A stretch of 5,815 nt of DNA from Pseudomonadota bacterium (GCA_003242355.1 QGUH01000287.1:1-5815); one strand, 5' to 3'; shown: positions 1-5,815, counted from the stretch's first letter. The notes: a model not told the origin generated them from the letters alone. Program-made: numbers and translations.

Positions 1-19
1 TTGGGTTGGGAAACCCGGC

Positions 20-430
20 TCACCCCCCTCGCGGGGCCGGGGGCGGGGCTTCGGGGGGAGGCGCACGGCGCGCGGGCTGAATGCCGACGGGATCGGCGAA
101 GCGACGCGCGCGGTGGGCCTGGACCCAACACGTCACGAGCGCGGCGATCCAGAGAACGTCGGCGGTGATGCCGATGGTGCGCGCGAGCCAGAGCTCGAGC
201 GCGACGCGGCGCAAGTACGCGAGGAACGCGAAATCGAACAGCACTTTGACGAAGCACGCGCGCGTTCCCCACGAATACGCGGAGAGCGCGCGCCTTCGCC
301 ACGTGTCGAAATCCGCGGACGAGACTCCGGGATGCAGCGCCGGGTCTTCGGCACGCACCTCGCTCTTGCGCAAGAGCAAGAAGATGCCGAGCAGGATCGC
401 GACGATATCGAGCGGATGCGGGAGAACCAC
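20..430 (-). CDS. Small three-helix membrane protein, function unknown
   Basis: A 136-residue protein I cannot assign to a named family. Hydrophobic segments lie at about residues 7-20, 60-76 and 88-104, so an inner-membrane protein with roughly three helices is likely. Between the first and second is a charged, aromatic stretch (FDTWRRRALSAYSWGTRACF, about 41-60) that looks like the conserved core. The last 20 residues are rich in Pro, Ala and Arg and are probably disordered. The start is a GTG (428-430); an in-frame stop at 458-460 leaves no earlier start, and there is no clear Shine-Dalgarno sequence. The gene lies 53 bases after the xylA stop on the same strand, so it may be cotranscribed, but nothing in it suggests a role in xylose use. 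GC-ending codons and coherent hydrophobic segmentation support it as real. The similarity in style to myxobacterial hypothetical proteins is from memory only. Confidence 0.72.
   Translation of the reverse strand: MVLPHPLDIVAILLGIFLLLRKSEVRAEDPALHPGVSSADFDTWRRRALSAYSWGTRACFVKVLFDFAFLAYLRRVALELWLARTIGITADVLWIAALVTCWVQAHRARRFADPVGIQPARRAPPPEAPPPAPRGG
33..58 (+). other. Candidate G-quadruplex motif in the 3' end of the small membrane protein gene
   Basis: Four G runs (33-36, 39-43, 45-48, 53-58), each at least four bases, are separated by loops of 2, 1 and 4 bases. This fits the usual G-quadruplex pattern. It lies on the strand opposite the coding strand of the overlapping gene, so it is in the template strand and not in that gene's mRNA. 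The runs are the complement of CCC proline codons, so they may be only a by-product of the Pro-rich tail. Confidence 0.4.
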
Positions 431-483
431 GGGCCGATGATAGCCCGGCGGCGCGGCTCAATCCCGTCCCGACGCGTCGTTTT

Positions 484-1800
484 TCAGACGTAGCGAGCGA
501 GCAGGTTCTCGATGAACTCCTGCCGGCCCGAGCGCGCCTTCGGCTCGATCCCCTTCTCGAGCACGAGATCCGATAGGTCCGCGAGGCTCGCCTTACCCGA
601 CAGAATTCGCTCGCCGAGCTCGCCCTTCCAACCGGCGTAGCGCTCCTGGACGATCGCGTCCAAGCGGCCGTCCGTGATCATCTTTTCCGCGGCGAGCAGG
701 CCGCGGGCGAGCGTGTCCATGCCGCCGATGTGCGCGTGGAACAGATCCTCCGGATCGATGCTCTGCCGGCGCAGCTTGGCGTCGAAGTTCATGCCGCCCG
801 TCGTGAAACCGCCGCCCTTGAGGATCGTGTACATCACGAGGGCGATCTCCTGCACGTCGTTCGGGAACTGATCGGTGTCCCAACCGAGGAGATAGTCTCC
901 GCGGTTCATGTCGATGCTGCCGAAGATCCCGTTCTGGATCGCGTACGCGACCTCGTGCTGGAAGCTGTGGCCCGACAGAATCGCGTGGTTCGCCTCGATG
1001 TTCACGGCGTACTCGCGCTCGAGCCGATAGCGCTGCAAGAAGGCGTACACGCTCGCCGTGTCGTAGTCGTACTGGTGCTTGGTCGGCTCCTTCGGCTTGG
1101 GCTCGATGAGCAGCGTGCCCTTGAAGCCGATCTTGTGCTTGTAGTCCGCGACCAGGCTGAGGAAGCGGCCGAGCTGATCCGCCTCCCGCTTCATGTCCGT
1201 GTTGAGCAGCGTCTCGTAGCCCTCGCGCCCGCCCCACAGGACGTAGTTCTCACCGTTGAGGCGGTGCGTCACGTCCAGCATCTTGCGCACCTGGCCCGCG
1301 GCGTACGCGAAGATCTCCGGGTCGGGATTCGTGGCCGCGCCGCCCATGTACCGTGGATGGCTGAACAGATTGGCCGTGCCCCAGAGGAGGCGCACCCCCG
1401 TCCGCTGCATCTCGACCTCGACCTTGTCGATGATGCGGTCGAGGTTGGCGTTGCTTTCCTTGAGCGTTGCTCCTTCGGGCGCGATGTCGCGATCGTGGAA
1501 GGTGAAGAACGGAGCCCCGAGCTTCTCGAAGAACTCGAAGGCCGCCTTCAGCTTCATCTCGGCCGCTTCGAGCTGATTGCTGACGCGGAACCACGGCCGG
1601 TCGAACGTGCCGGCCCCGAAGACGTCGAACCCCGTCCAGTTGAAGCTGTGCCAGTAGCAGACGGCGACCCGCAGGTGGTCCTCGAGACGCTTTCCGAGAA
1701 CGCGGCGGTCCTTGTCATAGTAGCGAAATGACAGAGGATTATCGGATTCGGGACCTTCGTAACGGATCTTATCGACGCGCCAGAAAACGCTCTCGGACAT
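484..1800 (-). CDS. xylA: Xylose isomerase (EC 5.3.1.5), group II
   Basis: A 438-residue cytoplasmic metalloenzyme converting D-xylose to D-xylulose, the first step of the isomerase pathway; the family also interconverts glucose and fructose. Length and register match the E. coli type (about 440 residues), with a uniform one-residue offset for the functional positions I recall. Visible residues are Trp50; the catalytic pair His102 and Asp105 in FFTFHDRD; Trp189; Glu233 and Lys235 in LIEPKPKEPTKHQYDYD; Glu269 and His272 in NIEANHAILSGHSF; Asp297, Asp308 and Asp310 in GSIDMNRGDYLLGWDTDQF; and Asp340 in GGMNFDAK. The family extends to the C-terminus and nothing is missing. The ATG at 1798-1800 gives the standard MSESVFW-type N-terminus. 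The frame stays open far upstream, but that part is antisense to ctaA and not coding. No good Shine-Dalgarno sequence precedes the start (CTTTGCCTCC). No xylB, transporter or XylR is in the window. The next gene on this strand is a small membrane protein 53 bases on. Confidence 0.98.
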   Translation of the reverse strand: MSESVFWRVDKIRYEGPESDNPLSFRYYDKDRRVLGKRLEDHLRVAVCYWHSFNWTGFDVFGAGTFDRPWFRVSNQLEAAEMKLKAAFEFFEKLGAPFFTFHDRDIAPEGATLKESNANLDRIIDKVEVEMQRTGVRLLWGTANLFSHPRYMGGAATNPDPEIFAYAAGQVRKMLDVTHRLNGENYVLWGGREGYETLLNTDMKREADQLGRFLSLVADYKHKIGFKGTLLIEPKPKEPTKHQYDYDTASVYAFLQRYRLEREYAVNIEANHAILSGHSFQHEVAYAIQNGIFGSIDMNRGDYLLGWDTDQFPNDVQEIALVMYTILKGGGFTTGGMNFDAKLRRQSIDPEDLFHAHIGGMDTLARGLLAAEKMITDGRLDAIVQERYAGWKGELGERILSGKASLADLSDLVLEKGIEPKARSGRQEFIENLLARYV

Positions 1801-1878
1801 GGAGGCAAAGGTAGTTATCTTTATTCCCGAATGCAACTCGGCGTTGCTAGCTGATGTCGATCGAGCACGCCGCCATGG
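1801..1878. promoter_or_regulatory. Divergent xylA/ctaA intergenic region, probable promoters
   Basis: This is the only gap between the divergent xylA and ctaA genes, so it should hold at least one promoter, probably two. Positions 1806-1835 are clearly more AT-rich than the surroundings. On the minus strand GATAAC lies about 15 bases before the xylA ATG and matches a -10 box at four of six positions. A convincing -35 at normal spacing is absent. If that box is used, the xylA leader would be very short. On the plus strand TATCTT (four of six) is a weak -10 candidate for ctaA. No clear operator palindrome is seen apart from short GCTAGC and CGATCG sites. The location is well supported; the individual boxes are guesses. 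Confidence 0.4.
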
Positions 1879-2898
1879 GTGCGGTCGACCGGGCGGCTCG
1901 CCTGTGGCAGACCTCGCGCCGTGGCTGACTCGCTCGCGCTCGAACGCTCCGCGCCGCATGGCTCCCGCCCGCACGCATCGGCTGGATTCACGCGCTTTGC
2001 GCTGATCGTCCTCGCGGGAACCGTCGCGGTCATTCTCTTCGGAGCGATAGTCCGCATCACGGGGTCGGGGGCCGGATGCGGGCAGCACTGGCCGACCTGT
2101 CACGGCGAAATCGTGCACCTTCCGCGGAAAGTGGAGACCGCGATCGAGCTCGGGCATCGCACGAGCTCCGGGCTCGCGATGCTCGCGGTGTTCGCGCTGA
2201 CCGCGGTCGCCTTTCGCAGTTTCAAATCGGGACACCCCGTACGCCGGGCTGCGGTGGCTTCGAGCGTGATGATGATCGTCGAAGCCTTGGTCGGGGCCGG
2301 CCTCGTGCTCTTCCAGCTCGTCGAGGGAGATACCTCGGTCGCTCGCACCGTGGTGATGCCCCTCCACTTGGTCAGCACCTCGCTCCTCACGGCCGCGCTC
2401 GCGCTCGTGTTCTGGTGGAGCGTCCCGCGAGCCGCACGCGCGCCGAGCGGGGACCCGCGAACGGTGCGCATGGTCTGGCTCGGAATCGTCGGCGTGCTCG
2501 CCGTCTCGTCCACCGGTGCGATCACGGCGCTCGGAGACACCGTCTACCCGGTCACTGCCGCGCCGCTCTCGGAGCGGATCGCGGAGCTCCAGGCGAGCTC
2601 GTCGCATTTCCTCGAGCGCCTGCGCGTCATCCATCCCGTGCTCTCGGTGCTCGTCGCGGCGCAGTTGTTCCGCATCGGGAGCGCCGCGCTCGAACGGCTT
2701 TCGTCTCGTGCGGCCGGCACGTTCGCGCGCTCTCTGATTGCGCTCACGGCCACCCAAATGCTCGCGGGTGGCGTGAACGTGCTCTTGTCCGCTCCGGGCT
2801 GGATGCAGGTGGTGCACCTGCTCCTCTCGACGGTCCTCTGGATCGTGCTCGTCCTGCTCGGCGCGGAGGCTGCCCGCCCACGCACGGCGTCCGCCTGA
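1879..2898 (+). CDS. ctaA: Heme A synthase, COX15/CtaA family
   Basis: A polytopic inner-membrane protein predicted to oxidise the C8 methyl of heme O to a formyl group, giving heme A for aa3-type cytochrome oxidase. About eight hydrophobic helices are visible (roughly residues 40-58, 97-113, 125-146, 160-181, 199-217, 250-266, 285-304, 312-328), arranged as two four-helix halves. The family heme-ligand and catalytic positions are present: Glu90 and His93 in AIELGHR, His163 in MPLHLVS, His252 in RVIHPVL and His313 in QVVHLLL. The first-half loop motif TGSGAGCGQHWPTCHG has a Cys67-X6-Cys74 pair, and the second-half STGAITALGDTVYP motif is also typical. The start is uncertain. The GTG at 1879 gives 339 residues; the GTG at 1921 gives 325 and removes part of a non-conserved hydrophilic N-terminus. 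Neither has a good ribosome site. No ctaB or oxidase gene is beside it, so it appears to stand alone. It converges on the NTF2-like gene. Confidence 0.93.
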   Translation: MRSTGRLACGRPRAVADSLALERSAPHGSRPHASAGFTRFALIVLAGTVAVILFGAIVRITGSGAGCGQHWPTCHGEIVHLPRKVETAIELGHRTSSGLAMLAVFALTAVAFRSFKSGHPVRRAAVASSVMMIVEALVGAGLVLFQLVEGDTSVARTVVMPLHLVSTSLLTAALALVFWWSVPRAARAPSGDPRTVRMVWLGIVGVLAVSSTGAITALGDTVYPVTAAPLSERIAELQASSSHFLERLRVIHPVLSVLVAAQLFRIGSAALERLSSRAAGTFARSLIALTATQMLAGGVNVLLSAPGWMQVVHLLLSTVLWIVLVLLGAEAARPRTASA

Positions 2899-2899
2899 G

Positions 2900-2923
2900 C
2901 CCGAATTTCGGGAGGACGCCCGA
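2900..2923. terminator. Short GC-rich inverted repeats between convergent genes
   Basis: CCCGAA (2900-2905) and TTCGGG (2907-2912) form a perfect inverted repeat around one base, starting two bases after the ctaA stop. TCGGG (2908-2912) can instead pair with CCCGA (2919-2923) across a six-base loop. The position between two convergent genes (58-base gap) suits a bidirectional terminator. There is no T-tract on either strand and the stems are short, so this is only a candidate. Confidence 0.2.
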
Positions 2924-2956
2924 GAATCGGCCAGAGCCCGGCGCGTGCTCGACGAA

Positions 2957-3454
2957 TCAGGGGCGCGCTTCCGGCTCTTCGTGCGAGGGCAGGCTCACTT
3001 CCACGCGCTCCACCAAGAAATCGTCTCCCGCACGACGGAGAACGACGCTCGCCGTGCGCTTCTGGCGAATCTCCTCGCCCGGAATGCGAAACGAAAGATG
3101 CACGAGCAAGCGGGCGCGAGCGCTTCGATCCGTCACCTCGACGCCGCTCGGCTCGAACGAGAGATCGACGCCGACCGCGGAGGCAGCGAGCCCCACCAGC
3201 TCGTCGATCCCTTCCACGGTGCCGAGCTCGGGAGCGACGAGCGTCACGTTGGGGGTCGTGCTGCGCCGAAAGATCGTCGCGATGCGCTCGCGTCGCTCGG
3301 CGTGATCTTCTCCGAACGCGGTCCGGAGCGACTGCGCGAGCGTCTCGAGCGTTCGGAGCACGCGTCGTTCGGGCGAGTCGGGCAACAGGAAATACCCGGC
3401 GAGCACCGCCACCACGACCGCGAAGAGCCCGCGAACGAGAGTGCGCCGCGACAT
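2957..3454 (-). CDS. Membrane-anchored small protein with NTF2-like/SnoaL-like look
   Basis: A 165-residue protein. Residues 6-24 form one hydrophobic helix after an Arg-rich start (MSRRTLVRG), read as an uncleaved signal anchor or a signal peptide, so the rest would lie in the periplasm. The soluble part has an amphipathic helix (about 31-66, including FGEDHAERRERIATIFRRST) followed by alternating strands (VTLVAPEL, DLSFEPSGVEV, ARARLLVHLSF, RTASVVLRRAGDDFLVERVEV). This helix-then-curved-sheet order resembles NTF2-like/SnoaL-like domains; it is a structural impression, not a motif match, and no catalytic residue can be named. The last residues are acidic and Pro-rich. The ATG at 3452-3454 was chosen because it places the anchor at the N-terminus. 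The frame is open back to 3541, but that extension is Arg-rich, has no similarity to anything and would overlap the TPR stop. It is 67 bases downstream of the TPR gene on the same strand and probably cotranscribed. Confidence 0.75.
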   Translation of the reverse strand: MSRRTLVRGLFAVVVAVLAGYFLLPDSPERRVLRTLETLAQSLRTAFGEDHAERRERIATIFRRSTTPNVTLVAPELGTVEGIDELVGLAASAVGVDLSFEPSGVEVTDRSARARLLVHLSFRIPGEEIRQKRTASVVLRRAGDDFLVERVEVSLPSHEEPEARP

Positions 3455-3470
3455 CGCCCCATCATCGCGC

Positions 3471-3498
3471 ACGGCGCGACCGCGTGCACGGTCGCCGT
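3471..3498 (-). promoter_or_regulatory. Strong GC-rich hairpin between the TPR gene and the NTF2-like gene
   Basis: ACGGCGCGACCG (3471-3482) pairs with CGGTCGCCGT (3489-3498). The stem has ten base pairs with one two-base bulge (3477-3478) and a six-base loop. It occupies the middle of the 67-base intercistronic gap and ends 16 bases before the downstream ATG. No T-tract follows it on the minus strand, so it is not a standard intrinsic terminator. It could attenuate or stabilise the two-gene transcript, or reflect GC bias. Confidence 0.4.
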
Positions 3499-3521
3499 GT
3501 GCGGAGCGCGCGCCGTCGACC

Positions 3522-5711
3522 TCACGCGCTCCGCGCCGCAATGCCGAGCTTTTGGCGCAACAGGCCGTACTGCTCGCTGATCGCGAACTGGAAAAGCTCT
3601 CCGAGCTGGTCCTCGGCGGTCGTGGCGCCCTCCATCGGGTAGCGCCGGATGACGTCGGCCGCGACCGTGACGTCGCCAGATGCCAGCAGGCCAGCCCGGA
3701 CGCCCGCAGAGTCGGCGGCGCGGAGCAAGCGCTCGAGCCGTGGCGCGACGTCCTGCATGGAGATCCGAGCGCCCGCGGCTTTCAACCGTGCGGTGTCGCC
3801 GTGGGACTTGAGCTCGCGGCGCAAAGTCCCGTAAAGCCGTTTCGTGTCGCGGTCGAATTTGCGGGTATCCACGACGGAACCGGTCGCGGCCAGCGCGGCC
3901 GTCGTGAACGCCGCAAGCTCGCTGGGCGAGCGGAAGTAGAGGAGCGGAGCGAGCTCGGGCCGATAGCGCGGGAGCAAGCGTCCCCAGAGGAAGGCGAGCT
4001 GGTTGAGCGAATGGCCGCCGCCGAGCGCACGGCTCGCCGAGACTCCCGGCGGATCGAGCGCCAGCACCTCGAGCCCCGTCGCGAGCTCGGGAACCACGAA
4101 GAGCGTCGGCAACGGAACGCCGAGCAGGCGCGCCGCCCACACCAGCGTCTTGGCGAGCATCGTCGTGCTCTTCTCGGCATCCTGTCGCGTTGCGGGGTCG
4201 GGCACGACGGCACGCTTCTTTTCTTCCTGGAAGGCGACTCCCACGCGCCCGACGACCGGCGCGAGCAGCGTGAAGAACGCACGGAGCTCGGGTTCTTCGT
4301 CGTCGGTGAACAGGGTTCCTTCCCAGGCGGCGCTCGGCACGATTTCCCGCACGGGTGGCAAGCCCTCGGGGCGATGCTGGCTCACGAGGAGCGCCTCGTC
4401 GCCCTCCGCCTTTCCTTGGGCTTCGAGCACGCAGGCCGCGTTCCACGCGCCGTCGATGTCGCCCTGATTCCGGAAGAGGGAGATCGCCGTCCGATAGGTC
4501 TCGAGGTGTAGCGGTGCGAGGCGCGTGGCCACGCGGCAATGCAAGAGCGCGCGCCCACAATCGCCCGCTTGGGCATACAGATCGATCAGCCGCGCGCGCA
4601 GGCCGAGATCGGTGGGGCGCGCGTCGACCAACCGCTCGAACGCAGCGGCGGCGACGGCCGGGTCTCCTTGGGGCGCGGCAGCGATGCGCGCCATGCGCTC
4701 GGCGATGGCCGCAGTGGTTTCGGGATCGAGGATCTGCCCGAGCGCTCGATCGTAGTACGCGAGCAGCTCGCGCTGCCGACCGCTCTGCTCGAGCAGCATG
4801 CTCGCGCGATCGAGCAGCCCGAGATGACTCGGCGAAAGCTCGAGCCCCTCGAGCGTCGCCGAAAGCGAGAGCTCGGGATCCCCTCCCTCGGTCGCGGCGA
4901 GCTCCGCCGCCTGCAAGAACGCTTCGGCCCGTTCCGGCCCGGCGAGCACGTGGCGCGCGTGCCGGCACCGCGCGAGGACGAGACGCCGCACGTCACCGGT
5001 CGCTTCCGCGGCGCGCATGAGCCGCCCGATCGCGACGGGATCCTCGGGCGTGCGCGCGAGGAGCGCCTCGGCGGAGACGACGAGCTTCGTCATGTCGCCG
5101 CGCCGTGCATCGATTTCCGTCCGCGCGCGAAGGACGTCGGGGTGCTTCGGATCGAGCTGGCTCGCCTCGGCGAAGCGCTCTTCGGCCTCGTCGAGACGAT
5201 CCGTTGCCGCGAGCGCCTGCGCAAGGCGAGCGAGCGCACCGGATCGCTCGGACGCATCCGTGACGAGCACGAGCACGGCCTCGTACTCCTGGATCGCGGC
5301 GGCGAAGTCGCCGTTCGCGAAGAGCTCGTCCGCGAGCGTCGTGACGCCACCGAACGCGGGCAATGCTTCCGATTCGGAAGCGCCGAGCAATCGTTCACTC
5401 GGCGCCTCGATGGCTATGGTTCCGCGGTGCTCCGACGGCGCTGGCTCTCGCGAAACGCCGTTGCGCGCGGAGAGCCGGCTTCCTTTGTCGGCCGCGCCGG
5501 AAACGGGCGCCTCGCGACCGTTCCGAAGTCTGTCGCCGCTCTTCGGTTGGATGGCGTTGACGGTGGTCTCGTCGTTGACTTCGGGATCGCGCAAGGCGGT
5601 GGCCACGGCCAGCGCGGGCGCGGGCGTCGCGAGGGTCGCGGCAGCTCCGGGCGGCGGTGGCGGGGTTCCGACGGGCCGAAGGGGCGGAATGGGCGGGGGC
5701 GGCAAACGCAC
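3522..5711 (-). CDS. Large TPR protein with Pro-rich N-terminus and unassigned C-terminal domain
   Basis: A 729-residue, mostly soluble protein with no signal peptide or membrane helix. Residues 1-35 are Pro/Ala-rich and 36-120 are polar and probably disordered. TPR-like helix pairs run from about 122 to 435. The clearest are LADELFANGDFAAAIQEYEA (126-145) and ALARLAQALAATDRLDEAEE (159-178), the latter ending near LDPKHP; weaker ones lie around 210-290, 297-330, 350-365 and 370-400. TPRs act as protein-binding scaffolds. Residues 440-729 form a separate alpha/beta region with GVPLPTLFVVPEL, GGGHSLNQLAFLWGRLLPRY and a C-terminal ELFQFAISEQYGLLRQKLGI segment. It vaguely recalls C-terminal regions of other myxobacterial TPR proteins, but I name no family. 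The start is uncertain: GTG at 5709-5711 is the first possible, with an in-frame stop at 5745-5747; TTG at 5703-5705 and GTG at 5604-5606 are alternatives. No Shine-Dalgarno sequence is visible. It is the probable first gene of a pair with the NTF2-like protein. Confidence 0.85.
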   Translation of the reverse strand: MRLPPPPIPPLRPVGTPPPPPGAAATLATPAPALAVATALRDPEVNDETTVNAIQPKSGDRLRNGREAPVSGAADKGSRLSARNGVSREPAPSEHRGTIAIEAPSERLLGASESEALPAFGGVTTLADELFANGDFAAAIQEYEAVLVLVTDASERSGALARLAQALAATDRLDEAEERFAEASQLDPKHPDVLRARTEIDARRGDMTKLVVSAEALLARTPEDPVAIGRLMRAAEATGDVRRLVLARCRHARHVLAGPERAEAFLQAAELAATEGGDPELSLSATLEGLELSPSHLGLLDRASMLLEQSGRQRELLAYYDRALGQILDPETTAAIAERMARIAAAPQGDPAVAAAAFERLVDARPTDLGLRARLIDLYAQAGDCGRALLHCRVATRLAPLHLETYRTAISLFRNQGDIDGAWNAACVLEAQGKAEGDEALLVSQHRPEGLPPVREIVPSAAWEGTLFTDDEEPELRAFFTLLAPVVGRVGVAFQEEKKRAVVPDPATRQDAEKSTTMLAKTLVWAARLLGVPLPTLFVVPELATGLEVLALDPPGVSASRALGGGHSLNQLAFLWGRLLPRYRPELAPLLYFRSPSELAAFTTAALAATGSVVDTRKFDRDTKRLYGTLRRELKSHGDTARLKAAGARISMQDVAPRLERLLRAADSAGVRAGLLASGDVTVAADVIRRYPMEGATTAEDQLGELFQFAISEQYGLLRQKLGIAARSA

Positions 5712-5738
5712 GGGGCCGCCGGGCGGCCGGGGGCCGGG
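5649..5738 (+). repeat. G-rich low-complexity tract over the TPR gene start
   Basis: Ten runs of three to five G lie on the plus strand within 90 bases (5649-5651, 5662-5665, 5673-5675, 5681-5684, 5691-5693, 5695-5699, 5712-5715, 5721-5723, 5729-5733, 5736-5738). In the minus-strand frame they encode the Pro-rich N-terminus and continue upstream of the chosen GTG. The tract could form G-quadruplexes and is a likely place for sequencing or assembly indels. Confidence 0.45.
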
Positions 5739-5744
5739 CCCTTT

Positions 5745-5815
5745 TCAACACTGACGCCGACCGACGAGAGGGGAAGGGAGGGTCTGGGAGATGCGTGGAC
5801 AATTAACAAAAAAAA
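5745..5815 (-). promoter_or_regulatory. Probable upstream region of the TPR/NTF2-like transcription unit
   Basis: Nothing coding is supported in the 71 bases between the in-frame stop before the TPR gene and the window edge. The outer end is AT-rich, unlike everything around it: an eight-base A run (5808-5815) adjoins AATTAAC. On the minus strand this reads as a T8 tract followed by GTTAAT, which matches a -10 box at four of six positions. It may be the promoter of the pair, or the T-tract of a terminator for a gene beyond the window; the edge prevents a choice. Confidence 0.25.

Noticed and set aside
3..16. GGGTT/AACCC hairpin with a four-base loop, three bases after the stop of the small membrane protein gene.
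   Set aside because: Only five pairs, no T-tract on the minus strand within the window, and cut by the window edge; cannot be called a terminator.
470..484. CGACGCGTCG palindrome followed by five T on the plus strand, resembling a terminator.
   Set aside because: The palindrome has no loop, leaving at most a three-pair stem, and no plus-strand gene ends there.
730..1731. 333-codon open frame on the plus strand.
   Set aside because: Antisense to xylA. Long open frames on the opposite strand are expected at this GC content, and the translation has no recognisable family.
1801..2817. In-frame extension of xylA upstream, giving a 777-residue frame on the minus strand.
   Set aside because: The extension is rich in Arg, His, Glu and Asp, has no domain, and lies antisense to the well-supported ctaA. 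Known xylose isomerases start at the 1800 ATG.
2076..3305. 409-codon open frame on the plus strand.
   Set aside because: Arg/Ala-rich, overlaps ctaA in another frame and the NTF2-like gene on the other strand; no coherent domain.
3455..3541. 29-residue N-terminal extension of the NTF2-like protein.
   Set aside because: It overlaps the TPR stop, is Arg-rich, and would bury the membrane anchor inside the protein.
4760..4790. Frequent GCGAGCTCG and CTCGAGC-like palindromes across the TPR gene.
   Set aside because: They arise from common Glu-Leu and Leu-Glu codon pairs in GC-rich DNA and show no regular spacing.
3244..4968. 574-codon open frame on the minus strand.
   Set aside because: Arg-rich shadow of the TPR gene and its neighbour in a different frame of the same strand; no domain.
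5017..5754. 245-codon open frame on the plus strand.
   Set aside because: Ser/Arg/Ala low-complexity translation antisense to the TPR coding region.

Overview
The window is a high-GC stretch of ordinary chromosome with GC-ending codons throughout. It carries five genes and no sign of a mobile element. The proline-rich disordered tails, the large TPR protein and the style of the small membrane protein suggest a Myxococcota (Polyangia-like) genome or metagenomic bin. This is inference from composition and protein style; no marker gene is present.

Layout. Positions 20-430 (minus) encode a small three-helix membrane protein of unknown function. Just upstream on the same strand, 484-1800 encodes a complete group II xylose isomerase (xylA) with every catalytic and metal-binding residue. 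A short AT-rich divergent region separates xylA from a plus-strand heme A synthase (ctaA, about 1879-2898). ctaA converges on a minus-strand pair. The upstream member is a 729-residue TPR protein (3522-5711) with a proline-rich N-terminus and an unrecognised C-terminal domain. Sixty-seven bases downstream of it lies a membrane-anchored 165-residue protein (2957-3454) with an NTF2-like look. No RNA gene, CRISPR array, insertion sequence or attachment site was seen.

How the genes relate. xylA (D-xylose to D-xylulose) and ctaA (heme O to heme A for aa3-type oxidase) are functionally unrelated and only share an intergenic region. No xylulokinase, pentose transporter, protoheme farnesyltransferase or oxidase subunit lies in the window. 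The TPR gene and its small neighbour probably form one transcription unit, with a strong GC-rich hairpin between them. I see no clearly new defence or metabolic system. The items most worth a second look are this uncharacterised pair, the uncertain TPR start inside a G/C-rich low-complexity stretch, and the weakly signalled starts at the xylA/ctaA divergent region.
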